Shown piece by piece: positions 25,623-35,511 of a stretch of 64,000 nucleotides of DNA. Made by a program: the position numbers and the translations under genes. The notes under the pieces were generated by a model, which was not told where the DNA came from, did no database searches, and saw only the letters and a list, made by a program, of their open reading frames with translations. The stretch is from Ferrovibrio sp. (GTDB lineage Bacteria > Pseudomonadota > Alphaproteobacteria > Ferrovibrionales > Ferrovibrionaceae), in NCBI RefSeq assembly GCF_017994015.1, contig NZ_JAGOLP010000002.1:1-64000 (forward strand). Reading direction: 5' to 3'. The number at the start of each line of letters is the position of its first letter. Position 1 is the stretch's first letter.

Positions 25623-26117
25623 ATGGCAGCACCACGCAAATCAGCCGCCAAACCGAAGCCCGCAGCCAGCGGCCACGGCCTGGATTTTGGCCGCCTGCCG
25701 GATTATTACGGCTATCACCTGCGTATGGCGCAATTGGCCGATTACGCCGACTTTGCCCGCGAGGCCGGGCCGGATGCGGTCTCGCCCGGGCGCTTCAGCC
25801 TGCTCACCCTGCTGGCGCATAATCCCGGCATCACCCAGAGCGCGCTGAGCCAGGCGGTGGGCCTGGACAAATCCACTCTGACCCCGGCGCTGGATCAACT
25901 GGTGCGCAAGGGCCTAGTGCTGCGGCGCAAGGCGGCCAGCGACAAACGCTCCTATGCCCTGTCGCTCAGCGCCAAAGGCCATGCCCTGCTGACCCGGCTG
26001 ACCGAAGGCGTGGAACGGCATGAAGCCAATGTGGCCGCCCTGCTCAGCCCGGCCGAGCGCAGGCAGTTCATCACCCTGCTCAAACGCATCACCCAGGGTT
26101 TGAAAGAACGGGGCTAA
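25623..26117 (+). CDS. MarR-family transcriptional regulator
   Basis: 164-aa winged-helix repressor. The recognition region reads TQSALSQAVGLDKSTLTPALDQLVRKGLVLRRKAASDKRSYALSLSAKG, the classic MarR wing with DKR. It starts 2 bases after the TRAP large permease, so it is the last gene of that operon and probably regulates the TRAP/iorAB divergent promoter, possibly in response to an aryl-CoA or aryl acid. The 3' end overlaps the convergent ECF gene by 4 bases. Confidence 0.92.
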   Translation: MAAPRKSAAKPKPAASGHGLDFGRLPDYYGYHLRMAQLADYADFAREAGPDAVSPGRFSLLTLLAHNPGITQSALSQAVGLDKSTLTPALDQLVRKGLVLRRKAASDKRSYALSLSAKGHALLTRLTEGVERHEANVAALLSPAERRQFITLLKRITQGLKERG

Positions 26118-26659
26118 TCCTGTTCTAGCCGGCCGCGCAGCTTGGCCAGGGCCAGGCGGATACGGCCCTTCACGGTGCCGAGCGGCAGTTTTTCGCGCTC
26201 GGCGATATCGCGATGTGAGATATCCCCGAAGAAGGCCAGATCAAGCAGCCGGCGCTGTTCCGGCGGCAATTCGGCCAACGCGGCGCGCAGCCGGGTTTCG
26301 GCCTGGGCCTGATCCATGGCAGCGCCCGGCTCAGGCGGCGGGTCGGGCAGCAGGGCGGGGTCTTCCGGGTCAAATTCCGGCCGCCGCTCGCGCCGCAGCC
26401 GGTCGATGCGCTTGTTGCGCGCAATGGTGAAAATCCAGGTTGCCACCGAAGCCTGGGCCGGATCAAAACTGGCCGCCTTGCGCCACAATGTGACCAGACT
26501 TTCCTGCGCCAGTTCCTCGGCCACATCCTCGGGCGCGCCCTGGCGCAGCATGTAGCCTTTCACCCGTGGCGCAAAATGCGCAAACAATTCGGCAAAGGCG
26601 GCGCGGTCGGCTGCTTGCGCCACACGGTGCAGAAGTTCGGCCTGATGCTCCCGGTCCAT
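26114..26659 (-). CDS. ECF-type RNA polymerase sigma factor
   Basis: 181 aa. Region 2 contains EELAQESLVTLWRKAASFDPAQASVATWIFTIARNKRIDRLRRERR; region 4 contains LPPEQRRLLDLAFFGDISHRDIAEREKLPLGTVKGRIRLALAKLR. Close to the RpoE/SigK type that usually has a ChrR-like anti-sigma next to it, but no anti-sigma gene is adjacent here. The divergent neighbour is an exported IalB-type protein. Confidence 0.92.
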   Translation of the reverse strand: MDREHQAELLHRVAQAADRAAFAELFAHFAPRVKGYMLRQGAPEDVAEELAQESLVTLWRKAASFDPAQASVATWIFTIARNKRIDRLRRERRPEFDPEDPALLPDPPPEPGAAMDQAQAETRLRAALAELPPEQRRLLDLAFFGDISHRDIAEREKLPLGTVKGRIRLALAKLRGRLEQD

Positions 26660-26767
26660 GCCCGCATGGTGCTTGATGCCGCGCCACTATGCAAGGCGGG
26701 CCAATGGCTTAGAGCGTGTTGCGAAAGGGGGTGGAAAACCCGCCGCCGCATCGCTATGTTCCCCGCA

Positions 26768-27385
26768 ATGATCACCCGTCTCTCCATTTCGGTTCTGGCG
26801 CTGGCCCTGGCGTCGGCCTGCGGCTTTGCTGCCATGGCAGCACCGGCCCAGGCACAGAATCAAGGCCAGAGCCAGCCAGGCAAAAGCGCTGCTGCGCCGC
26901 AGGCCGAGCCAGGCAAGGCGAAACGGCCGGAAACCAAGCGTATCGGCAGTTTTCATGGCTGGCAGGCCTATCAGCTTGACGGCAAGGATGGCCGCACCTG
27001 CTATCTGCATGGCCTGCCGCAGAAGCAGGAACCGGCCACTGCCAAACGCGGCGAAATCTACCTGCTGGTAACGCATAAGCCGGCCAGCAAAACCCGCAAC
27101 GAGGTCAGTATCGTGTTCGGCTATCCGCTGAAGCCGGAAAGCCCGGCCAAGGTCAGCATCGGCAAGGATAACCTGGCCATGTTCACCCATGGCGAGGCGG
27201 CCTGGGCGCCGGATGCCAGCACCGATGCCAAACTGGTGGATGCGCTGAAAAAGGGCCGCCAGTTGGTGGTGCAGGGCCAATCGGCGCGCGGCACCAGCAC
27301 CACCGATACCTATGACCTGAACGGCTTTGGCGATGCCCTGAAAGCCATCGACAAAGCCTGTCCGCTGGCGGGAGCCGGTTCATGA
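26768..27385 (+). CDS. IalB-like (invasion-associated locus B) exported protein
   Basis: 205-aa secreted protein. A signal peptide ([29 protein letters not shown]) is followed by a linker rich in Gln, Ala and Lys, then a beta-rich domain with [21 protein letters not shown] and [14 protein letters not shown], matching the IalB family of alphaproteobacteria. Cysteines in RTCYL and KACPL could pair. ATG 26768 is preferred over 26756 because it begins the signal peptide. Its stop overlaps rlmN (ATGA). Confidence 0.75.
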   Translation: MITRLSISVLALALASACGFAAMAAPAQAQNQGQSQPGKSAAAPQAEPGKAKRPETKRIGSFHGWQAYQLDGKDGRTCYLHGLPQKQEPATAKRGEIYLLVTHKPASKTRNEVSIVFGYPLKPESPAKVSIGKDNLAMFTHGEAAWAPDASTDAKLVDALKKGRQLVVQGQSARGTSTTDTYDLNGFGDALKAIDKACPLAGAGS

Positions 27386-28599
27386 GCGCCGCCCTTGTGC
27401 CCGACATCCAGGCCCGCCCGGCCGCCGCCACCGCGCCTCTGGCCGGCAACGCGCCGGTGGAATTGCTCGGCCTGACCCGGGCCGAGATCGCCGCCGCGCT
27501 GGTCGAGGCCGGCGAGGCCGAGAAGGCCGCCAAGATGCGCGCCAATCAGCTCTGGCATTGGATCTATTATCGCGGCGCGCGCGATTTCAGCACCATGACC
27601 ACGCTGGCCAAGGATTTGCGCGAGCGCCTGGCGCAGCGTTTCCAGGTTGGCCGCCCGGGCGCCAGCCGTGACCTCAAAAGCACCGACGGCACACGCAAGT
27701 GGCTGCTGCGCTTTGCCGATGGCGAGGAAGCCGAGGCAGTGCATATCCCGGAAGAGGATCGCGGCGCGCTGTGTGTTTCCAGCCAGGTCGGCTGCACACT
27801 CACCTGCCGCTTCTGCCATACCGGCACGATGAAGCTGGTGCGTAATCTCAGCCCGGCCGAGATTGTTGGCCAGGTGATGCTGGCGCGCGACTGCCTGGAG
27901 GAATGGCCCTCGCCCAAGGATGGCCGCATGCTGTCCAACATCGTGATGATGGGCATGGGCGAGCCGCTGTATAATTTCGACAATGTGGCCAAGGCGCTGC
28001 GCATCGTGATGGATAACGAGGGTATCTCGATCTCCAAGCGCCGCATCACGCTGAGCACTGCCGGCGTGGTGCCGATGATCGGCCGCTGCGGCGCCGAGCT
28101 GGATGTCAACCTGGCGATTTCACTGCATGCGGTGCGCGACGATATCCGCGATGTGCTGGTGCCGATCAACAAGAAATACCCGATCAAGGACTTGTTGCAG
28201 GCCTGCGCCGATTATCCCGGCCTGAGCAATGCGCGCCGCATCACTTTTGAATATGTGATGCTGAAAGGCATCAACGACAGCTCGGCCGATGCGCGCGAAT
28301 TGGTGCGGCTGCTGAAGGGCATTCCGGCCAAGGTGAACCTGATCCCGTTCAACCCCTGGCCCGGCGCGCCCTATGAATGCAGCAGCAACAACACGATCAG
28401 CCAGTTCAGCGAGATTGTGTTTAATGCCGGTTATTCCTCGCCGGTGCGCACGCCACGTGGCCGCGACATCATGGCCGCCTGCGGCCAGTTGAAATCCGAC
28501 AGCGTGAAACGCTCCAAGGCCGATATCCTGCGCGAGCAGCAGGCCAAGGAAGCCGCCGCCGCCCCAATGCCGGCGGTGGTGCAGGCCGAGGCCGGCTGA
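27382..28599 (+). CDS. rlmN: 23S rRNA (adenine-2503-C2)/tRNA methyltransferase RlmN
   Basis: 405-aa radical-SAM enzyme that methylates C2 of A2503 in 23S rRNA and A37 in some tRNAs. The cluster motif CTLTCRFC (CxxxCxxC) follows CVSSQVG, and [27 protein letters not shown] and the C-terminal FSSP-like [20 protein letters not shown] cysteine are all present. The N-terminal 25 residues are Ala/Pro rich and poorly conserved. The 3' end shares one base with the next gene. Confidence 0.97.
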   Translation: MSAALVPDIQARPAAATAPLAGNAPVELLGLTRAEIAAALVEAGEAEKAAKMRANQLWHWIYYRGARDFSTMTTLAKDLRERLAQRFQVGRPGASRDLKSTDGTRKWLLRFADGEEAEAVHIPEEDRGALCVSSQVGCTLTCRFCHTGTMKLVRNLSPAEIVGQVMLARDCLEEWPSPKDGRMLSNIVMMGMGEPLYNFDNVAKALRIVMDNEGISISKRRITLSTAGVVPMIGRCGAELDVNLAISLHAVRDDIRDVLVPINKKYPIKDLLQACADYPGLSNARRITFEYVMLKGINDSSADARELVRLLKGIPAKVNLIPFNPWPGAPYECSSNNTISQFSEIVFNAGYSSPVRTPRGRDIMAACGQLKSDSVKRSKADILREQQAKEAAAAPMPAVVQAEAG

Positions 28600-29033
28600 T
28601 GCGCGGCGCGGCGGCCTTGCTGGTGTTTATGCTGCTGCCCGGCCTGGCCGGCGCCGATACACGTGGCCAGGCCGGCGAGTTCATCGGCACCGGGCCGGCC
28701 GCCTATGCCGCCGATGCCAACCAGGTGGCGGGCTTTGCCGGGCCGGATCAATGGATCATTCCGCGCTATTACCAGCGCCTGCGCGACGACCAGCACCGCG
28801 CCAAGGCCAGCCGCAAGAACATGCCGCGCGACCTGCCTGCCGGCCTGAGCCAGCGCCCGGCCAAAGGCGCTATGCTGCCGATGAACTTCGTGCGCGAGCT
28901 GCTGCCCAGCGCGCTGCTGCGCGACCTGCCGGCTCTGCCCGGCGGCATCGAACGGCTGGTGATCGCCCAGGATGTGGTGCTGCTGCGTGGCGACGGCCTG
29001 GTGCTCGACGTGCTGCCCAACGTGGTGCGCTAG
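28599..29033 (+). CDS. exported protein of unknown function
   Basis: 144-aa protein with a signal peptide [19 protein letters not shown]. Mature part has DQWIIPRYYQRLRDDQHRAKASRKNMPRDLPAGL and a C-terminal VIAQDVVLLRGDGLVLDVLPNVVR strand pair reminiscent of the short RcnB-like periplasmic group. I do not assign a function. It is translationally coupled to rlmN. The stop codon lies inside a 14-bp tandem repeat. Confidence 0.65.
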   Translation: MRGAAALLVFMLLPGLAGADTRGQAGEFIGTGPAAYAADANQVAGFAGPDQWIIPRYYQRLRDDQHRAKASRKNMPRDLPAGLSQRPAKGAMLPMNFVRELLPSALLRDLPALPGGIERLVIAQDVVLLRGDGLVLDVLPNVVR

Positions 29034-29062
29034 GCGTGGTGCGCTAGGCGTGGTGCGCTAAA
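29021..29062. repeat. 14-bp tandem repeat at shared gene ends, three copies
   Basis: CGTGGTGCGCTAGG at 29021-29034 and 29035-29048, then CGTGGTGCGCTAAA at 29049-29062. Copy 1 supplies the TAG of the plus-strand gene and copy 3 supplies the stop (CTA read in reverse) of the minus-strand gene. Confidence 0.9.
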
Positions 29063-30053
29063 ACCCGTCCGGGTCACGGCAGCCGGTGCTGGGGCGCGGC
29101 TCTGGCTTGAGGCCATTGAGCGCGGCGATATCCGGCCACCATTGGCTGGCGCGCAGCCGGCATTCCAGCAGGTCGCGGCGGAACTCGGCCTTGCTTTCCG
29201 CATGCGTGTCATTCCAGGCAGCATCGAGAAACCGCAAGGCCAGTTCATACTGCCCGCCATAGATCAGATCGAGCGTGGTGCGGAACAGCCGGGGCGGCAC
29301 ACCACGCGGCGGCCCGCCGAGAAAACTGCCCTCGCCGCTGGTCCAGATTTCCGCCAGGCGCAATTGCCGCGCCTCGGCTTCCAGCCGCGCCGGATTGGGC
29401 ACAGCGCGGCGCATCAGCTGCGGCGCCAGCCGGTATTGCCCGGCAGCGGGATCAAATTTCAGCACCACACGCGGCATGGCCGATTGCGAATAGGCGGCGC
29501 GCCAGAACACATAGGCGTCATCTTCCAGCACAATCTCCAGACCGGCCTCGGCATCACGCTGCTGGAAACGCGGCAGGCCGTCACCGCCCGGGATTGTGGC
29601 GAGCTGGCGCGGCATAGGCCCCAATTCGATCAGGTGCAACGTGTAGCAGCAGCGCGCCCCACCCGACCAGCCGACGAGGGCGAATTGCGGCCGGCCGGTG
29701 CCGGCGATGTCGCTGCCCAAGGGCGGCAGCCGGCCTTCATGGCCGGTGAGTGCCGGATCGAGCCAGTGATCCTTGATGGTGAGCAGGGTTGCGCCATCGC
29801 GGCGCAGTTCAAACACCTGCTCGATGATGGCGGGCTGGCGCCCGGCACGTTCCTGCGCCGCCACCTCGGCCGGCGGCAGGCCGAGTTTGCTGGTCAGCAC
29901 CAGGCGGTAATCGCCATAGGGCCGGTCCCATTCCAGGCGCTGCCAGTCGGCTGGCGCCAAGGCAGGTTGCGCACCGGCCACATCGCTGACCGGTGTATTC
30001 GGCGCCAGGCAGAAGGCGAGCAGCAGCAGGATGAGGCGGGGCAAGCGGGGCAT
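29058..30053 (-). CDS. exported protein of unknown function
   Basis: 331 aa with a signal peptide (MPRLPRLILLLLAFCLAPNTPVSDVAGA). The mature part contains VGWSGGARCCYTLHLIELG, with a CC pair, and a beta-rich middle; the C-terminal third is helical with TLDLIYGGQYELALRFLDAAW and DLLECRLRASQWWPDI, which looks like a TPR-type helix pair. No family recognised. It converges on the rlmN-downstream gene. Confidence 0.65.
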   Translation of the reverse strand: MPRLPRLILLLLAFCLAPNTPVSDVAGAQPALAPADWQRLEWDRPYGDYRLVLTSKLGLPPAEVAAQERAGRQPAIIEQVFELRRDGATLLTIKDHWLDPALTGHEGRLPPLGSDIAGTGRPQFALVGWSGGARCCYTLHLIELGPMPRQLATIPGGDGLPRFQQRDAEAGLEIVLEDDAYVFWRAAYSQSAMPRVVLKFDPAAGQYRLAPQLMRRAVPNPARLEAEARQLRLAEIWTSGEGSFLGGPPRGVPPRLFRTTLDLIYGGQYELALRFLDAAWNDTHAESKAEFRRDLLECRLRASQWWPDIAALNGLKPEPRPSTGCRDPDGF

Positions 30054-30084
30054 GCTGCCTGTATCGCCGCCGATTCAGGCGGCA

Positions 30085-30696
30085 TTACGGCGCCGGTTGG
30101 GCCGCTTTAAGGAGTTTCAACTCGGCTTCCAGTTCCGCAATGCGGTTTTCGTAGCGCGCCAGCACCGGGGCGATATCGGCGGCGGAAACCCGCTGCGTGA
30201 TATGCTGCGGGCAATTGATCGCCCAGAGATCAAGATGGAACAGGATGGCGCGTTCCGGCCGCGCCTGATAGTCCGGATCGGCCAGCTTTTGCAGCAGCAC
30301 GGCATCGCCTTCCACCACCTCGGCGCGACCCCACAACTTGATGCGGCGTTGCAGGGCGTAATCCACCACAAAGATGAAGGCCTGCGGATTTTCGCTCAGA
30401 TTGCCCAAGCTGATATATTGCCGGTTACCGCGGAAATCGGCGAAACCGAGTGTCTTTTCATCCAGCACTTTGAGGAAGCCCGGCGGGCCGCCGCGATGCT
30501 GGATATAAGGCTGACCGGCAGCACTGGCGCTGCCGAGGAAAAAATGATCGCGCTCGGCCAGGAAGGCAGCGAGATCGGCATTGGCGGTATCAAACCAGCC
30601 GGCACCGATGCGGCCCGCCGCTGCCCGGCGGCTGCCGCGCGCCAGCTGCGCCTGTTTCACGGCCTCGGTATAGGCAATATCCAGCGGATCGTTCAT
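30085..30696 (-). CDS. pyridoxamine 5'-phosphate oxidase-like flavoprotein
   Basis: 203-aa protein with a split-barrel FMN-binding fold: FFLGSASAAGQPYIQHRGGPPGFLKVLDEKTLGFADFRGNRQYISLGNL. Such PNPOx-like proteins reduce or bind small molecules; the HITQRVSAADI segment followed by a C-terminal coiled coil ENRIAELEAELKLLK is typical of this group. ATG 30696 is chosen because sequence upstream lacks the fold. It lies 37 bases after the HD-GYP gene on the same strand and may be co-transcribed. Confidence 0.8.
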   Translation of the reverse strand: MNDPLDIAYTEAVKQAQLARGSRRAAAGRIGAGWFDTANADLAAFLAERDHFFLGSASAAGQPYIQHRGGPPGFLKVLDEKTLGFADFRGNRQYISLGNLSENPQAFIFVVDYALQRRIKLWGRAEVVEGDAVLLQKLADPDYQARPERAILFHLDLWAINCPQHITQRVSAADIAPVLARYENRIAELEAELKLLKAAQPAP

Positions 30697-30733
30697 GGCG
30701 CCAGGATAGGGCGGGTGGCGCCAAAATGAAGCC

Positions 30734-31846
30734 TCAATCCGCGAATTGCTGGGCGATGGCGTGGAAATCCGCCTGGATCGCCAGGAAGGCATCCACGATG
30801 CGCGGATCAAAATGGCTGCCACGGCCTTCCTGGATCAGCCGCACGGCTTCCTCATGCGGGAAAGCCGGCTTGTAGATACGCTTGCTGATCAAGGCGTCAT
30901 ACACATCGGCCAGCGCCATCAGGCGGCCGGAAAGCGGGATCGCCTCGCCGGCCAGGCCGGCCGGATAGCCGCTGCCATCCCATTTCTCATGATGCGTGGC
31001 GGCGATATCGCAGGCATGGCGCAGGAAGGCGCGATCACCTTCCTCCAGATCCTGCAATGCCGCCTCGATCGCATCGCGGCCCAATTGCGCATGGCGCTTC
31101 ATGATGCCGAATTCATCCGCCGTCAGCCTACCCGGCTTGAGCAGGATGGCATCAGGAATGCCGACCTTGCCGATATCATGCAAGGGAGCGGATTTGTACA
31201 GCAGACTGATGGTTTCGGCATCCAGCTGGGCGGCAAAAGCCGGCAGATCGCGCAAGGCTTCGGCCAGCCGGCGGACATAATTCTGCGTGCGGCGGATATG
31301 GTTGCCGGTTTCGTTGTCGCGCGTCTCGGCCAGCGAGGCCAGCGCCATGATCACCGCATCCTGGATGGCGCGCAGGCTGCGGGTGCGGCGCTGCACTTCA
31401 CTTTCCAGATAGCTGTTCTTGTCCTTGAGGAAATCCGCCGCATCCTTGAGCCGCAGATGGTTGCGCACGCGGGCCAGCACAATCGGCGGGCTGATCGGCT
31501 TGGCGATGTAATCCACTGCGCCCAGATCAAGGCCGAAGCGTTCATCCTCAACATCCACCTTGGCGGTGAGGAACACCACCGGGATATCGCGCGTCGCCGG
31601 ATCGGCCTTGAGCCGGCGGCAGACTTCGTAGCCATCCATCTCCGGCATCATCACATCGAGCAGGATAAGATCCGGCGCCGGCACGGCCGTGGCGATGCGC
31701 AAGGCGGCGGCGCCGCTATTCGCCACCTTGACGCGATAGCGGTCTTTCAGCAGGCCGTGCAGCAGGGCAAGGTTATCGGGCGTGTCATCCACCGCCAGCA
31801 CAGTGGGGCGCACCGGCGCCGGAATATCATCATTCATGCTCATCAC
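30734..31846 (-). CDS. response regulator with HD-GYP domain (c-di-GMP phosphodiesterase)
   Basis: 370-aa two-domain protein. The receiver domain has D64 as phosphoacceptor (LILLDVMMPEMDG) and K117 (AKP). A coiled linker leads to an HD-GYP domain with HDIGKVGIPD at 223-232, the HHEKWDGSGYP box at 286-295 and LADVYDAL. It hydrolyses cyclic di-GMP under phosphorylation control. Its start overlaps the stop of the MHYT hybrid kinase by 4 bases, making that kinase the likely partner. Confidence 0.94.
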   Translation of the reverse strand: MMSMNDDIPAPVRPTVLAVDDTPDNLALLHGLLKDRYRVKVANSGAAALRIATAVPAPDLILLDVMMPEMDGYEVCRRLKADPATRDIPVVFLTAKVDVEDERFGLDLGAVDYIAKPISPPIVLARVRNHLRLKDAADFLKDKNSYLESEVQRRTRSLRAIQDAVIMALASLAETRDNETGNHIRRTQNYVRRLAEALRDLPAFAAQLDAETISLLYKSAPLHDIGKVGIPDAILLKPGRLTADEFGIMKRHAQLGRDAIEAALQDLEEGDRAFLRHACDIAATHHEKWDGSGYPAGLAGEAIPLSGRLMALADVYDALISKRIYKPAFPHEEAVRLIQEGRGSHFDPRIVDAFLAIQADFHAIAQQFAD

Positions 31847-34800
31847 GTCGTCTCTGCCGCCACCGCCTGGGCAAGCAATTGTGCCGCTGCCGGCAGGTCA
31901 TAATCCCCCAGAGCGGCCGCCAGCCCGGCCTGGGCCGAGGCACCAAAGCGGGCGCCGAGCGCGGCAGCATGGTCATCGAAGAAATCCCGCGCCGCCGGAT
32001 CGTCATCGGCCAGCAGGGTCTGCAAGCGCTGCAACGCGGCATTTTCCAGCGGCGCAGCCTGTGCGGCTTGTGCGGTCTCTGCCGGCAGCATCCGCACCAG
32101 CAACGCATCGATGGCATCCAGCACATGCTGCAAGGCGGCATCAAGCTGTTCCAGTTCATCGGCCAGGGCGGCGCCTGGGCAGCCCTGCTTGATTGCCGCT
32201 TCCAGCCGGGCGGCGGCGGCGGCCACGGCTTCGGCGCCAATATTGCCGGCCAGGCCGCGCGCGGTATGCGCCTCGCGCTCAGCAGCAGTGCAATCCTCCA
32301 CAGCCAGCGCCGCCTGCACACGCTGGATCACCTGGCGCTGGCCGGCGGCATATTTGCCCAACATGGCGAGATACCGATCCTGCTGGTTCAGCACCCGGCG
32401 CAGCCCGGCCGGCACATCCAGCAACAGGGCCAGCGGCGCGAAGATTGCCGGCACGGTGATCGGCGTGCTCTGCGGCATGGCCAGGCTCGCCGCCGGTGCC
32501 AGCCAGCGCGCCAGCGTGTCATACAGCAGATCAGGATTAATCGGCTTGGCCAGATGATCATTCATGCCGGCAGCCAGGCAGGCAGCGCGGTCCTGCGCCA
32601 TGGCATTGGCGGTCATGGCGATGATCGGCAATGCCGCGAACTGGCTCTGGGCGCGGATGGCGCGGGTGGCGGCCAGGCCATCCATCACCGGCATCTGCAT
32701 GTCCATCAGCACCAGATCATATTGTTCATGGTCCAGCCGGTGCAGCGCCTCGCGGCCATCATGCGCCGCTGCCACCTGGATGCCCACGGCGCGCAGCAGA
32801 TCGCAGGCCACATCGCGATTGAGTTCGTTATCCTCCACCAGCAGCACGCGGCGGCCACGCAGCAGGCCGGATTGATCCGGCGACAATTCACTGAATGGCG
32901 CGGCATCATGTTGCGGAGCGCTGCCCAACAACATGCGCACGGCACAATCAAACAACAGCGAGCCGTTCACCGGCTTGACCAGGATATCATCCAGCCCGGC
33001 CGCCTCGGCCTGGCGCAACACATCCTCGCGGCCATAGGCGGTGACCAGCACATGCGCCACACCCGCCGCTTGCGGCCGCGTGGCGCGCAGCCGGCGCACG
33101 GTTTCCAGGCCATCCATTTCCGGCATGCGCCAGTCAACAAAAGCGATGTCGTAGCTTTCGGTTTCGGCCAGGCGCAATGCCTCGGCACCGCTGGCCGCCT
33201 GCACCACGCGGAACTGCATCGCTTCCAGCATGTCGGCGATGGTGGCCCGCGCGCTGGCATTGTCATCCACCAGCAAAGCGGTGCGGCCATTCAGCGCCGG
33301 CTCGGCATGGCGCTGGCCGGGCTGGTTGCGGCCCTTGCCGAGCCAGGCGGTGAACCAGAATTCGCTGCCCTGGCCAAGCTGGCTGCTGACCCCGGCGCTG
33401 CCGCCCATCATCTCGGCCAGGCGACGCGAAATCGCCAGGCCCAGCCCTGTGCCGCCATAGCGCCGCGTGGTGGAGGCATCGGCCTGCTGGAAAGACTGGA
33501 ACAGGCGCGGCAATTCATCCTCGGCGATGCCGATGCCGGTATCCCGCACGGTAAAGCGCAGCCGCACACTGTCGCCATCCACCACTTCCTGGCGCACCTG
33601 GATCACCACTTCGCCGGCTTCGGTGAACTTCACCGCATTGGTGGCATAATTGATCAGCACCTGGCCAAGCCGCAGCGGATCGCCCACCAGATCGGTGGGC
33701 AGATCGGACGGCAGATCAAAGATCAGTTCCAGGCCCTTGGCATTGGCGCGTTCCGCCACCACGTCGGACACGCCCACCAGCACACCTTCAAGATCAAACT
33801 CGACCCGCTCCAGCACCAGCTGATCGGCCTCGATCTTGGAGAAATCCAGCACGTCGTTGACGATGCCGAGCAGATGCCGGCCGGATTGCTGGATCTTGCG
33901 CACATAATCGCGCTGGCGCGGCCCCAATTCGGTCTTGAGCAGCAGATGCGCCATGCCGATCACGGCATTGAGCGGCGTGCGGATTTCATGGCTCATATTG
34001 GCCAGGAACATGGATTTGGCCTGGTTGGCCGCTTCGGCGCCCTGACGTGCCGTCTCCAGTTCCTGCTGCGCCCGGCGCCGCTCGGTAATATCGCGCAGGA
34101 TGCCGGTGAGCAGCAATTCGCCGTCTATGCTGGCTTCGCTGACCGACAATTCCACCGGCACCAGCGCACCATCCTTGCATAACGCTTCGGTCTCGTATTC
34201 GGTGGCGGTAAGCTGCGCCAGTTCGCCGCGTGCCCGGCGGCGCAATTGTTTGCCGAAGTCGCTCGACGCCAGGCCGGGCAGCAAGGTTGCGACATTCAGC
34301 TCGCGCGCTTCCTCGGCGCTATAGCCAAAAATGCGTTCCGCGCCACGGCTCCAATGCTGCACCTGGCCCTGGGCATTGGCGGTGACGATCCCGTCATTGG
34401 CGCCATCAAAAATCGCTTGCAGCCGGGTGCGGTCGGCGCGCAATTCACGCTCCAGCCCGCCACGCCGCTCAATTTCCGCCGCCAGCCTGATCGCGGTTTC
34501 AAACTGCCGGCCGGCAAAACCGGCCGCCAAAGCAATGGCGGCAACACAGAAGGTGAAAGCCGCAATCAGCAGCGCCATCGTGGTGGGTTCCAGCGCCGCC
34601 GTGATCTGGGTGGGGGCCGCTGTGGGATAAAACCGCGCCGCCGCCATCGCCGTGTAATGCATGCCCGGCACGGCGCAGCCCATGATCGCGGCGGCCAGCG
34701 GCGTGGAATAGGTGGCGAGCAAAGGCTGCAATTGCAGCAGGAAACGCACTCCCAGCGCAATGAAGGCCAACAGCACGGCCACGCCGACCGACAGCGCCAC

Positions 34801-35286
34801 CAGCGGAATATCATAACGCAGCAGCGCATCCAGCCGCATCGCCGCCATGCCGGTGTAATGCATGGCGCCGATGCCGCCGCCCATCAACACGGCGCCAAGC
34901 AGCAGCCGCAGCCAGGAGAAGCCGCGCGGATCGGCGATCACTACCAGCGCCACCGCACTGGCCAGCACGCCGGGCAGCATGGAGAGCAGTGTTACCCAGG
35001 GATCATAGGCAATGGCGCAAGGCAGGCCAAAAGCCAGCATGCCGATGAAATGCATCGACCAGATGCCGCCGCCCATGCTGACACCGCCGCCGGCAATCCA
35101 GGCAAAACGCGCGCCGGGTGTGCGCGCCGCCGCCACGCGGTTCGACAGCGACAAGGCAATGAAAGCGGCGAGCACGGCAATGAACACCGACAACGCCACC
35201 AGTTCCGGTTCATAGGAACCGAGTAATGGCAGCGAGTCGGCGCTGAAGTCCCGGATCGGGCGGAAGTAACTATCCAGTTGCAGCAT
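31843..35286 (-). CDS. MHYT-PAS hybrid histidine kinase with two receivers and Hpt
   Basis: 1147-aa inner-membrane sensor. Residues 20-265 form an MHYT domain with seven helices and three motifs (MHF at 78-80, MHYT at 142-145 and 209-212), proposed to bind copper and sense O2, CO or NO. Then a PAS domain (about 285-405), HisKA with H433 (SHEIRTPLN), HATPase (to about 650, DTGIGI, GGTGLGL), receiver 1 (D718), receiver 2 (D862) and an Hpt domain (H1007, variant [12 protein letters not shown]). The Hpt probably passes phosphate to the overlapping HD-GYP regulator. ATG 35286 has no clear Shine-Dalgarno. Confidence 0.94.
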   Translation of the reverse strand: MLQLDSYFRPIRDFSADSLPLLGSYEPELVALSVFIAVLAAFIALSLSNRVAAARTPGARFAWIAGGGVSMGGGIWSMHFIGMLAFGLPCAIAYDPWVTLLSMLPGVLASAVALVVIADPRGFSWLRLLLGAVLMGGGIGAMHYTGMAAMRLDALLRYDIPLVALSVGVAVLLAFIALGVRFLLQLQPLLATYSTPLAAAIMGCAVPGMHYTAMAAARFYPTAAPTQITAALEPTTMALLIAAFTFCVAAIALAAGFAGRQFETAIRLAAEIERRGGLERELRADRTRLQAIFDGANDGIVTANAQGQVQHWSRGAERIFGYSAEEARELNVATLLPGLASSDFGKQLRRRARGELAQLTATEYETEALCKDGALVPVELSVSEASIDGELLLTGILRDITERRRAQQELETARQGAEAANQAKSMFLANMSHEIRTPLNAVIGMAHLLLKTELGPRQRDYVRKIQQSGRHLLGIVNDVLDFSKIEADQLVLERVEFDLEGVLVGVSDVVAERANAKGLELIFDLPSDLPTDLVGDPLRLGQVLINYATNAVKFTEAGEVVIQVRQEVVDGDSVRLRFTVRDTGIGIAEDELPRLFQSFQQADASTTRRYGGTGLGLAISRRLAEMMGGSAGVSSQLGQGSEFWFTAWLGKGRNQPGQRHAEPALNGRTALLVDDNASARATIADMLEAMQFRVVQAASGAEALRLAETESYDIAFVDWRMPEMDGLETVRRLRATRPQAAGVAHVLVTAYGREDVLRQAEAAGLDDILVKPVNGSLLFDCAVRMLLGSAPQHDAAPFSELSPDQSGLLRGRRVLLVEDNELNRDVACDLLRAVGIQVAAAHDGREALHRLDHEQYDLVLMDMQMPVMDGLAATRAIRAQSQFAALPIIAMTANAMAQDRAACLAAGMNDHLAKPINPDLLYDTLARWLAPAASLAMPQSTPITVPAIFAPLALLLDVPAGLRRVLNQQDRYLAMLGKYAAGQRQVIQRVQAALAVEDCTAAEREAHTARGLAGNIGAEAVAAAAARLEAAIKQGCPGAALADELEQLDAALQHVLDAIDALLVRMLPAETAQAAQAAPLENAALQRLQTLLADDDPAARDFFDDHAAALGARFGASAQAGLAAALGDYDLPAAAQLLAQAVAAETT

Positions 35287-35390
35287 GCTGGGAATGATGT
35301 ACCGCCAGCCGCAAAGTTGGGCAACTGATTAATATCGAGTCGCAACAATGGCGACGGATACACGGCTTGCGGGAATGCGACAAAATGAAA

Positions 35391-35420
35391 CGGGCGATGG
35401 CTGGGGGGAGCCATCGCCCG
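35391..35420 (-). terminator. rho-independent terminator for the cyanase/chemoreceptor unit
   Basis: CGGGCGATGGCT (35391-35402) pairs perfectly with AGCCATCGCCCG (35409-35420) over a 6-base loop. On the minus strand the stem is followed by TTTCATTTTGTC, so it terminates transcription arriving from the chemoreceptor gene, about 90 bases past its stop, and insulates the hybrid kinase. Confidence 0.75.
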
Positions 35421-35511
35421 ACGCCTTCCCGGTGAGGTGCGGCGCTGCCGTGGCTGTGAGAGGGGATCACGGCTACATATGATACGAAGCCAATGGGCGG
35501 CTGGATCACAG

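Noticed and set aside
31879..34182. 767-codon open frame antisense to the hybrid kinase
   Set aside because: It overlaps the conserved kinase domains completely and its translation is Gln/His/Gly-rich without any domain; a GC-rich shadow frame.
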